This document shows positions 27,675 to 36,738 of a stretch of 64,000 nucleotides of DNA, piece by piece; within the stretch, counting starts at the first letter, position 1, and each line of letters opens with the position of its first letter. A program made the position numbers and the translations under genes. Source of the DNA: an uncultured Succinivibrio sp. (GTDB lineage: Bacteria; Pseudomonadota; Gammaproteobacteria; Enterobacterales; Succinivibrionaceae); NCBI GenBank assembly GCA_934218695.1, contig CAKQDA010000010.1, forward strand, positions 21,447-85,446, read 5' to 3'. Under the pieces are notes generated by a model, which searched no databases, had not been told where the DNA came from, and saw only the letters and a list, made by a program, of their open reading frames with translations.

Positions 27675-28241
27675 ATGGATCTTTCTGCTTTAAAAAAACA
27701 AACACCTGCTATTCTCTCCAAAAGGAGAGAGAAAGTTTCTAACTTTTTCACCGTAGAACAGCTAGATCTTCAGTTTTCTAATAACAAGAAAATGACATAT
27801 GAACGCTTAGCAGGCGGAAACGGAGCAATCCTTGCTGTGCCATTTGATGGCAGGGATTTTTATCTGACATCTGAATATGCCTGTGGTTTTGAAAGATATG
27901 AACTGGGCTTTGTTAAGGGAAAAATAGATAACGGCGAAGCTCCAAAAGAAGCTTGCAATCGTGAACTCAAAGAAGAAATTGGCTTTGGCGCAAAGACTGT
28001 CAGAACCTTAAGAAATGAAATGACTGTAGCCCCTGGAATGCTGCAGTTAAAGATGTATACATTCTTATGTATGGATCTCTTTCCAATGCAGCTGGAAGGT
28101 GATGAACCTGAACCAATTAACATTATCAAGGTAAGTCCAAGAGAAGCTAAGGAGCTGATTTTTGACATTGATTCACCGTTAACTGAAGCCAGAGCAATTG
28201 CCTCTTTAACTCTGGCAATGAATAAACTAGGAATGTTGTAA
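27675..28241 (+). CDS. nudE: ADP compounds hydrolase NudE
   Basis: A Nudix hydrolase that cleaves ADP-ribose, NADH and related ADP sugars. The Nudix box GKIDNGEAPKEACNRELKEE (about residue 85) has its Glu cluster complete, and the preceding ACGFERYELGF matches E. coli NudE. Starting at 27675 gives 188 residues (E. coli 186). The frame extends 9 codons upstream to 27648; neither start has a good ribosome site. Its place beside hslR-hslO supports the name. Confidence 0.92.
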   Translation: MDLSALKKQTPAILSKRREKVSNFFTVEQLDLQFSNNKKMTYERLAGGNGAILAVPFDGRDFYLTSEYACGFERYELGFVKGKIDNGEAPKEACNRELKEEIGFGAKTVRTLRNEMTVAPGMLQLKMYTFLCMDLFPMQLEGDEPEPINIIKVSPREAKELIFDIDSPLTEARAIASLTLAMNKLGML

Positions 28242-28329
28242 AATAGGCTCACATTTTTTTGCACATGTATGTGGCAAAACCAGAGTTTTTTGTGAGAAAA
28301 TGTCATTTTCTAGCAAGTTCATATATATT

Positions 28330-28363
28330 TGCTATTATTGTTTACATACAGAAATAATTCTGT
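28330..28363 (+). promoter_or_regulatory. argF promoter with inverted-repeat operator
   Basis: An extended -10 box TGC-TATTAT lies at 28330-28338. Ten bases later comes the perfect inverted repeat ACAGAA-ATAA-TTCTGT (28348-28363), over the expected transcription start. This position suits a repressor, such as ArgR, but the repeat does not match the E. coli ARG box well. Confidence 0.45.
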
Positions 28364-28423
28364 TGAGTTTTATTCTTTTTAACTGCAAGGTTTATGACTT
28401 TGCCCGTCGCATGGGAGCTTGTG

Positions 28424-29332
28424 ATGCGTCACTTATTAACAGGCTTTGAATTTAGCCAGGACGAATATTTAGACATTTTAGATACTGCTGCTGCAATGAA
28501 GAAGGATCCTAAGAAATACAATCAGGTTCTTGCAGGCCGGAGTGGAGCTATCATGTTTGAAAAGCCTTCCCTGAGAACAAGAACAACCTTTGAGTTGGCT
28601 TTCTATCGTTTAGGCGGTCATGGTGTTTATCTTGATTTAAAAAATGGCGAACTCGGTCACAGAGAAACTATCGCTGACTACTCACGCAATTTGTGCCGCT
28701 GGGTAGACTGTCTTGTTGGCCGTGTATTCGCTCAGAGTACTTTAGAGGAATTGGTCAAGTACGGTTCTGTCCCTGTAATTAATGCTTTATCAGATCTTTA
28801 TCACCCAGCTCAGGCTATGGCTGATTACTTAACTATCAGAGAGCATTTAGGAAAGATAAAAGGTGTTAAGGTCGCTTATGTTGGTGATGGTAACAATGTA
28901 ACAAATTCCCTTTTTGTTGCAGGCGCTATCTTAGGTGCAAATGTTACCTGCTTCAGTCCTGAAAACTGTTCACCAGATGCAGCTGTATTTATCAAGGCAA
29001 ATGAGATTGCTAAGAAGAACGGTTGCACTTTAGCTGTGGAAAACGATATCAGTAAGTTAAAAGATTTCGACGTGATTTATACAGATACTTGGGTATCAAT
29101 GGGTGACAATACTCCTCTTGATACTGTTAGAAAGAAGTATATGCCATATCAGATTAACCAGAATCTGGTTGACCAGTCAGGAGCTCAGATTGTAATGCAC
29201 TGTCTGCCAGCTCACCGTGGATATGAAATCACAGACGAGGTTATGGACGGTCCTAAGTCAGTTGTATTTGATGAAGCTGAGAACCGTTTACATATTCATA
29301 TGGCAGTACTTGCCAAACTAATTAATGCTTAA
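28424..29332 (+). CDS. argF: Ornithine carbamoyltransferase
   Basis: It joins ornithine and carbamoyl phosphate into citrulline. The carbamoyl phosphate site EKPSLRTRTTFE, DLYHPAQAMADY and the ornithine-site MHCLPAHRG are intact. I start at 28424, where GGGAG lies 6 bases upstream, giving 302 residues. This is the shorter ArgF type (about 305) rather than the 334-residue E. coli enzyme. It heads an argF-argG-argH run that turns ornithine into arginine. Confidence 0.96.
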   Translation: MRHLLTGFEFSQDEYLDILDTAAAMKKDPKKYNQVLAGRSGAIMFEKPSLRTRTTFELAFYRLGGHGVYLDLKNGELGHRETIADYSRNLCRWVDCLVGRVFAQSTLEELVKYGSVPVINALSDLYHPAQAMADYLTIREHLGKIKGVKVAYVGDGNNVTNSLFVAGAILGANVTCFSPENCSPDAAVFIKANEIAKKNGCTLAVENDISKLKDFDVIYTDTWVSMGDNTPLDTVRKKYMPYQINQNLVDQSGAQIVMHCLPAHRGYEITDEVMDGPKSVVFDEAENRLHIHMAVLAKLINA

Positions 29333-29351
29333 TCATTGAGGATATAAAGCA

Positions 29352-30587
29352 ATGTTAAAACACGAAAACAAGCACTACAAGAAAGTTGTATTAGCATATT
29401 CTGGTGGTCTAGACACATCTACCATCGTACCATGGTTAAAAGAGAACTATGGTGATTGTGAAGTTATCTGCTTCGTTGCAGATGTTGGTCAGGAAAGAGA
29501 AGATCTTGAAGGCATCGAGCAGAAGGCAAAGCAGTCTGGTGCAAGCAAGTGCATTGTTAAGGATTTGAGAGAAGAGTTCGTAAAGGACTATGTTTTCGAA
29601 GCAATGAAGACTGGTGCTATTTACGAGGGTGAGTACTTATTAGGTACAGCTATTGCACGTCCTGTAATTGCAAAGGCAATGGTAGAGTGTGCTCTGGCTG
29701 AAGGTGCTGATGCTATTGCTCACGGAGCAACTGGTAAAGGTAACGATCAGGTTCGTTTCGAAAGCGCAGTTGCAGCTTTAGCTCCACAGCTGGATGTTAT
29801 CGCTCCATGGCGTATCTGGGATATGCAGTCTCGTGAAGAGTTATTAGCATACTGCGAGAAGCACCACGTTCCATGTAAGGCTACTTTAAAGAAGATCTAC
29901 AGCCGTGATGCAAACTGCTTACACATCTCAACCGAGGGTGGTGAGTTAGAGAATACCTGGAATGCTCCTTCAGAGAATGTATGGGTATGGACAACTGATC
30001 CTGAGAAAGCTCCAGATACCCCAGAAACATTTGAGTTAACCATTGCAAACGGCTATGTAACCGAGATCAATGGTGAGAAGATGACTCCTTTCCACATCAT
30101 TGAGAAGTTAAATGAGATCGGTGCTCGCAACGGTGTAGGTCGTATTGACATCACTGAGAACCGTTTAGTTGGTATGAAGTCTCGCGGTTGCTATGAAACC
30201 CCAGGCGGAACCATTATTTACAAGGCTTTACGTGCTATCGAACAGCTGGTTTTAGACAAGGCAACCAGAGTTTTCCGTGAGCACTTAGCTGTTGAGTTTG
30301 CTCAGTTAGTATATGATGGCCGCTGGTTTACCCGTCTTCGTGAGATCTTATTAGCTTCTGCTGATAACATGGCTAAGGACGTTAATGGTAAGGTTGTTGT
30401 TAAGTTATATAAGGGCAACATTGAGATCATCCAGAAGGATTCTCCAAACAGCCTGTTTAACTTCGACTTCGTAACCTTCGGTGCAGATGAGGTTTATAGC
30501 CAGGCTGACGCAGAAGGCTTCATCCGTCTGTACTCATTACCAAGCAGAATTCGTGCTATCAATGAGAATGCAAAGAAGAATAAGTAA
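29352..30587 (+). CDS. argG: Argininosuccinate synthase
   Basis: It condenses citrulline and aspartate with ATP. The P-loop-like [13 protein letters not shown] is at the N terminus and [14 protein letters not shown] follows. The 411 residues fit the ~400-residue bacterial group, not the 447-residue E. coli type, pointing to a distinct ancestry of this arginine module. GAGG lies before the ATG, 19 bases after argF. Codon use is that of a well-expressed gene. A terminator follows. Confidence 0.97.
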   Translation: MLKHENKHYKKVVLAYSGGLDTSTIVPWLKENYGDCEVICFVADVGQEREDLEGIEQKAKQSGASKCIVKDLREEFVKDYVFEAMKTGAIYEGEYLLGTAIARPVIAKAMVECALAEGADAIAHGATGKGNDQVRFESAVAALAPQLDVIAPWRIWDMQSREELLAYCEKHHVPCKATLKKIYSRDANCLHISTEGGELENTWNAPSENVWVWTTDPEKAPDTPETFELTIANGYVTEINGEKMTPFHIIEKLNEIGARNGVGRIDITENRLVGMKSRGCYETPGGTIIYKALRAIEQLVLDKATRVFREHLAVEFAQLVYDGRWFTRLREILLASADNMAKDVNGKVVVKLYKGNIEIIQKDSPNSLFNFDFVTFGADEVYSQADAEGFIRLYSLPSRIRAINENAKKNK

Positions 30588-30609
30588 TCTTTGCTAATTC
30601 GCATATAAA

Positions 30610-30645
30610 TACGGTTCAAGGAGTTTTTCTTTGAGCCGTATTTTT
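30610..30645 (+). terminator. argG terminator
   Basis: TACGGTTCAA and TTGAGCCGTA form a 10-bp stem with one G-T pair and an 11-base loop, followed by TTTTT. It separates argFG from argH, so argH may need its own promoter or readthrough. Confidence 0.85.
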
Positions 30646-30709
30646 GATCTAATTTGGGTGTTTTTGAAGCTAGTATTCAACAGCACCATTGATTTAAATA
30701 GAGGCAAAT

Positions 30710-32095
30710 ATGGCTTTATGGGGCGGTAGGTTCACACAAGGACCAGATCAGAGATTTAAGGATTACAACGATTCTCTGAAGTTTGACTATCGTATGGCTT
30801 TAGAAGATATCGAAGGTTCAATTTGTTGGGCTGATGCTATCTACAAAGCAGGTGTTTTAACTGAGCAGGAAAACAAAGATTTAAAGAAAGCTTTAAATGA
30901 GCTACATGAAGAAGTATCTAAAGATATTCATTCAATTGCTACAGCAGGTGATGAGGATATCCATTCTTATGTAGAGCGTAGACTGATTGAGAAGGTTGGT
31001 AATTTGGGTAAGAAGTTACACACTGGTCGTAGTCGTAATGATCAGGTAGCTTTAGATCTGAAATTATGGTGCCGTAAAGCAGTTGCTGATGTTAAAAAGG
31101 CAATTGTTCATCTGCAAAAAGAATTAGTAAAAGTAGCAGAAGAGAACCAAGGCAAGATCTTCCCAGGATATACTCATTTACAGAGAGCACAGCCTGTAAC
31201 TTTTTCTCACTGGATTTTAGCTTATGTTCAGATGTTTGAAAGAGATTACCAGAGATTACTCAATGCTGATGAACTGATGGAAACCTCCCCATTAGGATCA
31301 GCAGCCTTAGCTGGTACTGCCTATAACATTGACAGAGATGAACTAGCTCGTGATCTTGGCTTTAAGAGCGCTACAAGAAACAGTCTTGATGGTGTGTCAG
31401 ACCGTGACCATGTTATGGAACTGTTATCATGCGCAAGTATCTCTATGGTTCACTTATCAAGACTGGCTGAGGATTTAATTATCTATAATTCTGGTGAAGC
31501 TAAATTCGTTGAATTATCAGATAAAGTAACTTCAGGCTCATCTTTAATGCCTCAGAAAAAGAACCCTGATGCCTTAGAGTTAATCCGCGGTAAGTGCGGT
31601 CGTGTTGTTGGTGCTTTAACTGGTATGCTGGTAACCTGCAAGGCTTTACCATTAGCATACGATAAGGATCTTCAGGAAGATAAAGAGCGTCTATTTGATG
31701 CTATTGATACTTGGCATGACAGCTTATACATGGCTTCATTAGTATTTGAAGGTATCAAGCTAAACGAGAAGAATGCAATAGAAGCTGCTAAAGGCGGTTA
31801 TTCAAATGCAACAGAGTTAGCTGATTACTTAGTGTCAAAGGGCATTCCTTTCCGTGAGGCTCACTCAATTGTAGGAAGAATCGTGCTCTTTGCTATTTCA
31901 AAGCAGAAAGCATTAGAAGATTTATCTGTAGCTGAGTACAAAGAGTTCTCAGATGTAATTGGTGAGGATGTATATCCATCATTACAGTTAGAGAATATCT
32001 TAAACAAGCGTAACATCATCGGCGGTGTTGCTCCTTCTCAGACTAAAGTAGAAATCGAAAACTTAAAGAAACTTCTATCTTCAAGAGAAGGCTAA
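30710..32095 (+). CDS. argH: Argininosuccinate lyase
   Basis: It splits argininosuccinate into arginine and fumarate, the last step of arginine synthesis. The superfamily signature [20 protein letters not shown] (about residue 280), [13 protein letters not shown] and [15 protein letters not shown] are intact. The 461 residues fit E. coli (457). GAGGCAAAT precedes the ATG. Confidence 0.98.
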   Translation: MALWGGRFTQGPDQRFKDYNDSLKFDYRMALEDIEGSICWADAIYKAGVLTEQENKDLKKALNELHEEVSKDIHSIATAGDEDIHSYVERRLIEKVGNLGKKLHTGRSRNDQVALDLKLWCRKAVADVKKAIVHLQKELVKVAEENQGKIFPGYTHLQRAQPVTFSHWILAYVQMFERDYQRLLNADELMETSPLGSAALAGTAYNIDRDELARDLGFKSATRNSLDGVSDRDHVMELLSCASISMVHLSRLAEDLIIYNSGEAKFVELSDKVTSGSSLMPQKKNPDALELIRGKCGRVVGALTGMLVTCKALPLAYDKDLQEDKERLFDAIDTWHDSLYMASLVFEGIKLNEKNAIEAAKGGYSNATELADYLVSKGIPFREAHSIVGRIVLFAISKQKALEDLSVAEYKEFSDVIGEDVYPSLQLENILNKRNIIGGVAPSQTKVEIENLKKLLSSREG

Positions 32096-32319
32096 TCCTA
32101 ATTTAAGGAGATCTTTCATTAAGATCTCCTTAGCTTTCAAAGTTCCTCATAAATTCTCTGCACCAAAATAGCTTAATTCGAGCTATTTCTCGCTTTAATT
32201 TAATGCAAATAAGATTGTTTTTGTGCAATTAACTTTTGTCTTATATTTCTAGATTACCATTTAAGAGAACTTAAATTATTTTCATGTTGTTAAAGACAAC
32301 TAACGACAAGGAGCAGAGT

Positions 32320-32646
32320 ATGTTAGCAGTTACCGCAATCATAAGACCTGAAAAAATCATAGATGTTCAAGATGCTCTGTACTCTAAAGGGTTCTGTGCA
32401 ATGACCAAGACTAATGTGTCAGGCCGAGGTAAAGAGAGAGGCATTAAAGTTGGTGATGTGCTTTACCAAGAAATGACTAAGATTATGATTTATATGGTCG
32501 TTGAGGATGATGAAAAAGATATAGTTGTGGATACAATTATGCAAAGTGCTATGACTGGTGAGAGCGGAAATCCTGGTGATGGTAAAATCTTTGTAACCCC
32601 TGTTTATGAGTCCTACACTATTAGTTCTCAATCACTCGATTTGTAG
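32320..32646 (+). CDS. PII-family nitrogen regulator, NifI1-like
   Basis: A 108-residue PII protein starting at 32320, where AAGGAG lies 6 bases upstream (a longer frame begins at 32284). NifI1-type features are SGRGKERGIKVGD in place of the GlnB T-loop sequence, MVVEDDEKDIVV, and GDGKIFV. Two residues are added in TGESGNPGDGK, and the C-terminal Arg pair of GlnB (RTGE) is replaced by ISSQSLDL. PII proteins report nitrogen and energy state by binding ATP, ADP and 2-oxoglutarate. No nif genes or amtB are in view. The target is unknown. Confidence 0.85.
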   Translation: MLAVTAIIRPEKIIDVQDALYSKGFCAMTKTNVSGRGKERGIKVGDVLYQEMTKIMIYMVVEDDEKDIVVDTIMQSAMTGESGNPGDGKIFVTPVYESYTISSQSLDL

Positions 32647-32663
32647 GCTTGTCCAAAAGGAAA

Positions 32664-32685
32664 AGGCATATCCTTGGATATGCCT
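32664..32685 (-). terminator. dut terminator
   Basis: AGGCATATCC and GGATATGCCT form a 10-bp inverted repeat. On the minus strand it is followed by TTTTCCTTTT, so it most likely ends the coaBC-dut transcript. Confidence 0.75.
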
Positions 32686-32691
32686 AAATCA

Positions 32692-33147
32692 CTAGATACC
32701 TGTAGAACCGAAGCCTTTTACCCCTCGCCCTGACTCCATATCGAAGTTATCGGTTATCTCAAGATTTGCATGAAGAACAGGCACGAACAGCATTTGTGCT
32801 ACTCTGTCTCCAACACTAATTTTGAAAGGTTCATTCGAATGATTCCACAGTGGCATCATTAGTGGTCCTTGATAGTCAGCATCGATGACACCTGTAAGGT
32901 TACTTAAAACAATGCCATGTTTATAACCTAGACCTGATCTTGGGACGATTAGTGCAGTTACATTAGGATCTGCAATATGCATTGCAAAGCCTGTGTTAAC
33001 CATTTTTACTTCACCTGGATTTAGCACAAAGTCACTGTCAACCATGGCTCTTAAATCCATTCCAGCTGACAGCGCTGTCTCATATTGAGGAAGTGGAAAA
33101 TCACCACCCAATCTCTTGTCTAAAATTTTAATTTTAATATTTAGCAT
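32692..33147 (-). CDS. dut: dUTP pyrophosphatase
   Basis: A homotrimeric enzyme that hydrolyses dUTP to dUMP, keeping uracil out of DNA and feeding dTMP synthesis. All five motifs are visible, including SAGMDLRAMV, PRSGLGYKHGI, GVIDADYQGPL and the C-terminal GRGVKGFGSTG arm that closes the site. The 151 residues equal E. coli. It starts 3 bases after coaBC, as in E. coli. Confidence 0.97.
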   Translation of the reverse strand: MLNIKIKILDKRLGGDFPLPQYETALSAGMDLRAMVDSDFVLNPGEVKMVNTGFAMHIADPNVTALIVPRSGLGYKHGIVLSNLTGVIDADYQGPLMMPLWNHSNEPFKISVGDRVAQMLFVPVLHANLEITDNFDMESGRGVKGFGSTGI

Positions 33148-33150
33148 GTT

Positions 33151-34458
33151 TTAGTTCTTTTTTGCGGCCTTGAAAATTAGTTCCATTAAGCAAGCAGCAA
33201 TATTGGCCTTTGATTGCTTATCAAAGTGAGCTACTTTACCGTCCTTGTCAAATACAGTAACCTCATTGTTTTCACTGTTAAAGCCGATATCCAGTCTTGA
33301 TACATCATTTAAGACAATAAGATCAAGATTCTTTCTTTCAAGCTTCTTTTTAGCATGCTCTTCACCATTATTGGTTTCAGCAGCAAATCCTACAGTGAAT
33401 GGACGGTTAACTTCTCTCTTACCCACAGTTGCAAGAATATCCGGATTCTTTACAAGCTTCAGGGTAATTGAGTCTGTATCATCATTTTTCTTGATTTTAA
33501 TAGGAGATACGTTTTCAACTCTAAAATCAGCAACAGCTGCAGTACCAATCATAATATCTGTCTTAGTTACAAACTCTTCTACAGCATGCAACATCTGCAC
33601 GGCACTCTTTACGTCAATTCTTCTTACGCCCTTTGGAGTTGGAAGATTTACAGGACCTGAAATTAAGGTTACGTCTGCACCTAATGCACTGGCAGCCTCT
33701 GCCATATAGAATCCCATCTTGCCTGAGCTGTTATTTGAAATATAGCGGACAGGATCAATAGGTTCCTCTGTTGGTCCTGCTGTGATCAGCACTTTAAAAC
33801 CAACGCCAAATGATTTTGGTAACAGTTTGGTCTGAGTCAGCTCAAGTGGACTCTTAGGTGAAGGAAGTCTTTCCTGATTATTTTCGATAAGCTCAGATTT
33901 TGTGGTTATGCGCGATGCAAATATTGAGCAAATATCTTTATATAAGTCTTCAGGCTCTTTCATTCTGCCTGTGCCAAAGGTTCCACAGGCAAGCTCTCCT
34001 GATGCTGGCGTAATTACATAAATACCGCGTCTTAGAAGGGTATTAATATTATCCTGTGTTGCAATGTTATTAAACATATTAGTGTTCATTGCCGGAGCTA
34101 CAACGACAGGACAGGTTGAAGCAAGAGTAACAGCTGTCAGCATGTTATCAGCCATGCCGGTAGCAATTTTAGCAATGGTATTGGCTGTGGCAGGTGCTAT
34201 CAGAACCATATCAGCATTTGTAGCAAGAGAAATGTGAGAAATGCTTTTGCTGTCTTCAAAAATACCTACACTTACCGGGTGTCCTGATAAGGCTTCAAAT
34301 GTAGATTTTCCAATTAGATTTGTGGCAGCTTCAGTCATGCAGACATAAACGTCTGCTCCACCCTTTATTAGAAGACGGCAAAGAGTGCATGCCTTGTAAG
34401 CTGCAATTCCTCCTGTCACACCCAAAACTATTTTACGATTTTTTAGTTGAGTATCCAT
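33151..34458 (-). CDS. coaBC: Phosphopantothenoylcysteine synthase/decarboxylase
   Basis: A bifunctional coenzyme A enzyme. The N-terminal CoaC flavoprotein domain (about 1-190) has VTGGIAAYKA and PAMNTNMF with the decarboxylase Asn. The CoaB domain (about 220-430) has ITAGPTEEPIDPVRYISN and joins cysteine to 4'-phosphopantothenate using CTP. At 435 residues it is longer than E. coli (406), with the excess in the interdomain linker. GGAGATG precedes the ATG. It is upstream of dut and works in the same pathway as coaD. Confidence 0.97.
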   Translation of the reverse strand: MDTQLKNRKIVLGVTGGIAAYKACTLCRLLIKGGADVYVCMTEAATNLIGKSTFEALSGHPVSVGIFEDSKSISHISLATNADMVLIAPATANTIAKIATGMADNMLTAVTLASTCPVVVAPAMNTNMFNNIATQDNINTLLRRGIYVITPASGELACGTFGTGRMKEPEDLYKDICSIFASRITTKSELIENNQERLPSPKSPLELTQTKLLPKSFGVGFKVLITAGPTEEPIDPVRYISNNSSGKMGFYMAEAASALGADVTLISGPVNLPTPKGVRRIDVKSAVQMLHAVEEFVTKTDIMIGTAAVADFRVENVSPIKIKKNDDTDSITLKLVKNPDILATVGKREVNRPFTVGFAAETNNGEEHAKKKLERKNLDLIVLNDVSRLDIGFNSENNEVTVFDKDGKVAHFDKQSKANIAACLMELIFKAAKKN

Positions 34459-34790
34459 TTTGACATCTCCATTGGTGAAATTAAATTCTAACTAACAGAT
34501 TATACAGTTCTTTTTTAATAATTAATCGTGATTAATTATCAACATTGATTTTACATATCTATTAATATATAATTTACAGTTACCACGAAACTAGGATAGA
34601 CGTAGTCTATTCTTTGTATTGTCAAAGTCTCGTATAATTTAAGCCTAAAGTTGTCCTAAAATTAATATTTTTTAGGATATAGTCTTCTTTTGTGTTAGAA
34701 TACGTGCACTTTGTTTGACCTATTAATCAATCTCAGCGTGATGCTGATTTTGAGAATGTATTAATTTAATTTTTTGGAGTGTGAGATAAC
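34459..34790. other. Intergenic region with rpmB leader signals
   Basis: 332 AT-rich bases between divergent coaBC and rpmB. An extended -10 box TGT-TAGAAT lies at 34693-34701 and a second TATAAT at 34633-34638. Two hairpins are visible: AGGATAGAC/GTCTATTCT (34593-34613) and TCCTAAAA/TTTTAGGA (34654-34677). No coding frame. Confidence 0.55.
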
Positions 34791-35027
34791 ATGTCCAGAG
34801 TTTGCCAAGTTACGGGCAAGCGCCCAGCAGTGGGTAACCTACGTTCCCACGCAAAGAATGCGGCTAAGCGTCGTTTTCTTCCTAATTTAAAATATCACCG
34901 TTTCTGGGTTGAGAGTGAAGGTCGTTTCGTAAGACTTCGTGTTTCAACTAAGGGTATGCGTATCATCGATAAGAACGGCATTGATGCTGTTTTAGCAGAT
35001 ATGCGCGCAAACGGCGTTAGAGTTTAA
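34791..35027 (+). CDS. rpmB: 50S ribosomal protein L28
   Basis: A small basic protein of the large subunit. The 78 residues equal E. coli. [20 protein letters not shown] at the N terminus and [16 protein letters not shown] are fully typical. It precedes rpmG by 11 bases in an operon. In E. coli mutM follows rpmG; here mutM lies 30 kb away, so the cluster has been split. Confidence 0.98.
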   Translation: MSRVCQVTGKRPAVGNLRSHAKNAAKRRFLPNLKYHRFWVESEGRFVRLRVSTKGMRIIDKNGIDAVLADMRANGVRV

Positions 35028-35038
35028 AGGAGTCTAAA

Positions 35039-35209
35039 ATGGCTAAGAAAGGCGGTCGTGAAAAAATCCGTTTAAATTCAACAGCAGGTACTGGTCACTT
35101 CTACACAACTGACAAAAACCGTCGTACAACTCCAGGTAAGATGGAGATGATGAAGTACGATCCAGTTGTTCGCCAGCACGTACTGTACAAAGAAGGCAAG
35201 ATTAAGTAA
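35039..35209 (+). CDS. rpmG: 50S ribosomal protein L33
   Basis: A short gene of 57 codons encoding 56 residues (E. coli 55), beginning [20 protein letters not shown] and ending [10 protein letters not shown]. It has no cysteines, so it is the zinc-free form of L33. AAAGGAG lies 6-12 bases before the ATG. It completes the rpmB-rpmG operon before a terminator. Confidence 0.97.
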   Translation: MAKKGGREKIRLNSTAGTGHFYTTDKNRRTTPGKMEMMKYDPVVRQHVLYKEGKIK

Positions 35210-35244
35210 TTAAATCTTGAATGAACTTTTGCAAAAGTTTATTT

Positions 35245-35272
35245 AAGCCTCAGCTTATGCTGGGGCTTTTTG
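35245..35272 (+). terminator. rpmG terminator
   Basis: AAGCCTCAGC and GCTGGGGCTT form a 10-bp stem with one G-T pair and a TTAT loop, followed by TTTTTG. Confidence 0.9.
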
Positions 35273-35576
35273 TTGGTTGAAATCTCACCTTACTATTTAA
35301 TCCCATTCAGTTTTTTATTCCTAACATTTACGCACTTATTTAGTTAACAGAAAAAAACTAATTTTAAGCTAAGTAATTAATATGTATAATTACAGCGCTT
35401 TTGGTATTGTTATTTTATTGAACAAAATTTTCATAAACGTTGAAAATTCGTTAATACAAAAAATATAAAAGTGATAAAATGCATATAAAAGCAGTTTGAT
35501 GGGAAAATTATTAACAGTTTTTCTGTCAAAGAAAAATAATTAATTTTTTTTATTCGAGTGTAATCGAAAGGAAAAG
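35273..35576. other. Long AT-rich leader region of ompA
   Basis: About 300 very AT-rich bases upstream of ompA with several TATAAT-like sequences and no coding frame. Only the ribosome site AAAGGAAAAG next to the start is certain. A long untranslated leader, as in E. coli ompA where it controls mRNA stability, would fit, but the transcription start cannot be placed. Confidence 0.5.
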
Positions 35577-36623
35577 ATGATGAAAACTAAGTTATTAGCT
35601 TTAGCTGTTTCCGCAGCAGTTGTTTCATTCTCAGCTAACGCAGCTGTTGAAGATACATGGTCTTTAGGTGCATCAGCAGGTTGGAACCATGTTTTTGACA
35701 GTGGTTTAGATAATACTATTATTGATGTTTCAGACAAGAATGGTTATGGCTTCAAGTTAAACGGTGAGTACAATTTTACTGATTGGTTCGCTTTAGGTTT
35801 AGGTTATGACTACTTAAACGGCTCAAAATTAGAAGCTAAAGATAATTTAGGCGGTTATATCTATTCAGCCGATGCCAAGCTTCATTCAAATACCATTGAA
35901 GCATACGGCCGTTTCGCTTTACCTTTAGATACCAATGGCTCAGATATCTTCTTCAAAGTAGGTCCTACCTGGAACAGATCATCAATTGATGGTGATAATT
36001 ACACTCAGTGGGGTGCTGTTATCGGTTTAGGCGGACAGTGGGCTCTTAACGAGAGCTTATCAATCCGTGCAGGTTATGATTACTTATACAAAACCTTACG
36101 CGAAAATAATATTGGTGCAAGATTAAGTAACGGTTTATTATATGTTGGTGTACAGTACACCTTTGGTGCTCCAGCTCCTGTAGCTCCAGCTCCAGTTGCT
36201 GCTCCTGTTGAGAAGAAGACTGTTCGTGTAACAGAGAACCACAGTCTGGCTGCTGGCTTATTATTCCCATTTGATGGTTCAACCTTATCATCACAGGGTA
36301 AGAAAGCAATCTCTGACGTTGTAGCTTCATCAAAGAACTTACAGAACACTGAATTCGAAGTTTACGGTTACACTGATCGTATTGGTTCAGATGCTTACAA
36401 TCAGAAGTTATCTCAGAAGCGTGCTGATGCAGTAACTTCAGAGTTACAGGCAGAGGGTGTAAATACTGTTAAGGCTTCAGAGGGCCGCGGTGAAGCTTCT
36501 CCTGTAACCGGCAACAAGTGTGATACAGTGAAGGGCCGTCAAGCTGTAATCGACTGCCTAGCACCAGATCGTCGTGTTGAGATTGTTGTTACCGGTGATA
36601 CCGTTAAAGAAGAGCAGGAATAA
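35577..36623 (+). CDS. ompA: OmpA-family outer membrane protein
   Basis: A two-domain outer membrane protein that links the outer membrane to peptidoglycan. A signal peptide of about 22 residues ends in SANA before AVEDTW. Residues about 23-200 form the eight-stranded OmpA barrel ending in YVGVQYTFG. A Pro/Ala linker (APAPVAPAPVAAPV) follows. The OmpA-like peptidoglycan-binding domain has VYGYTDRIGSDAYNQKLSQK and the paired cysteines of CDTVKGRQAVIDC with LAPDRRVEI. The 348 residues match E. coli (346). Confidence 0.96.
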   Translation: MMKTKLLALAVSAAVVSFSANAAVEDTWSLGASAGWNHVFDSGLDNTIIDVSDKNGYGFKLNGEYNFTDWFALGLGYDYLNGSKLEAKDNLGGYIYSADAKLHSNTIEAYGRFALPLDTNGSDIFFKVGPTWNRSSIDGDNYTQWGAVIGLGGQWALNESLSIRAGYDYLYKTLRENNIGARLSNGLLYVGVQYTFGAPAPVAPAPVAAPVEKKTVRVTENHSLAAGLLFPFDGSTLSSQGKKAISDVVASSKNLQNTEFEVYGYTDRIGSDAYNQKLSQKRADAVTSELQAEGVNTVKASEGRGEASPVTGNKCDTVKGRQAVIDCLAPDRRVEIVVTGDTVKEEQE

Positions 36624-36656
36624 TTTCTAACTGAAAAGTTAGTTATTCCTAAAGAA

Positions 36657-36681
36657 AACCCAGCTTAAGCTGGGTTTTTTT
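36657..36681 (+). terminator. ompA terminator
   Basis: AACCCAGC-TTAA-GCTGGGTT stem-loop followed by seven T residues. Confidence 0.93.
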
Positions 36682-36738
36682 ATGACAATGAAAAAACGCT
36701 ACATCAAGTAGCATTTAAAAGACTTTGCTTAATTTTTA

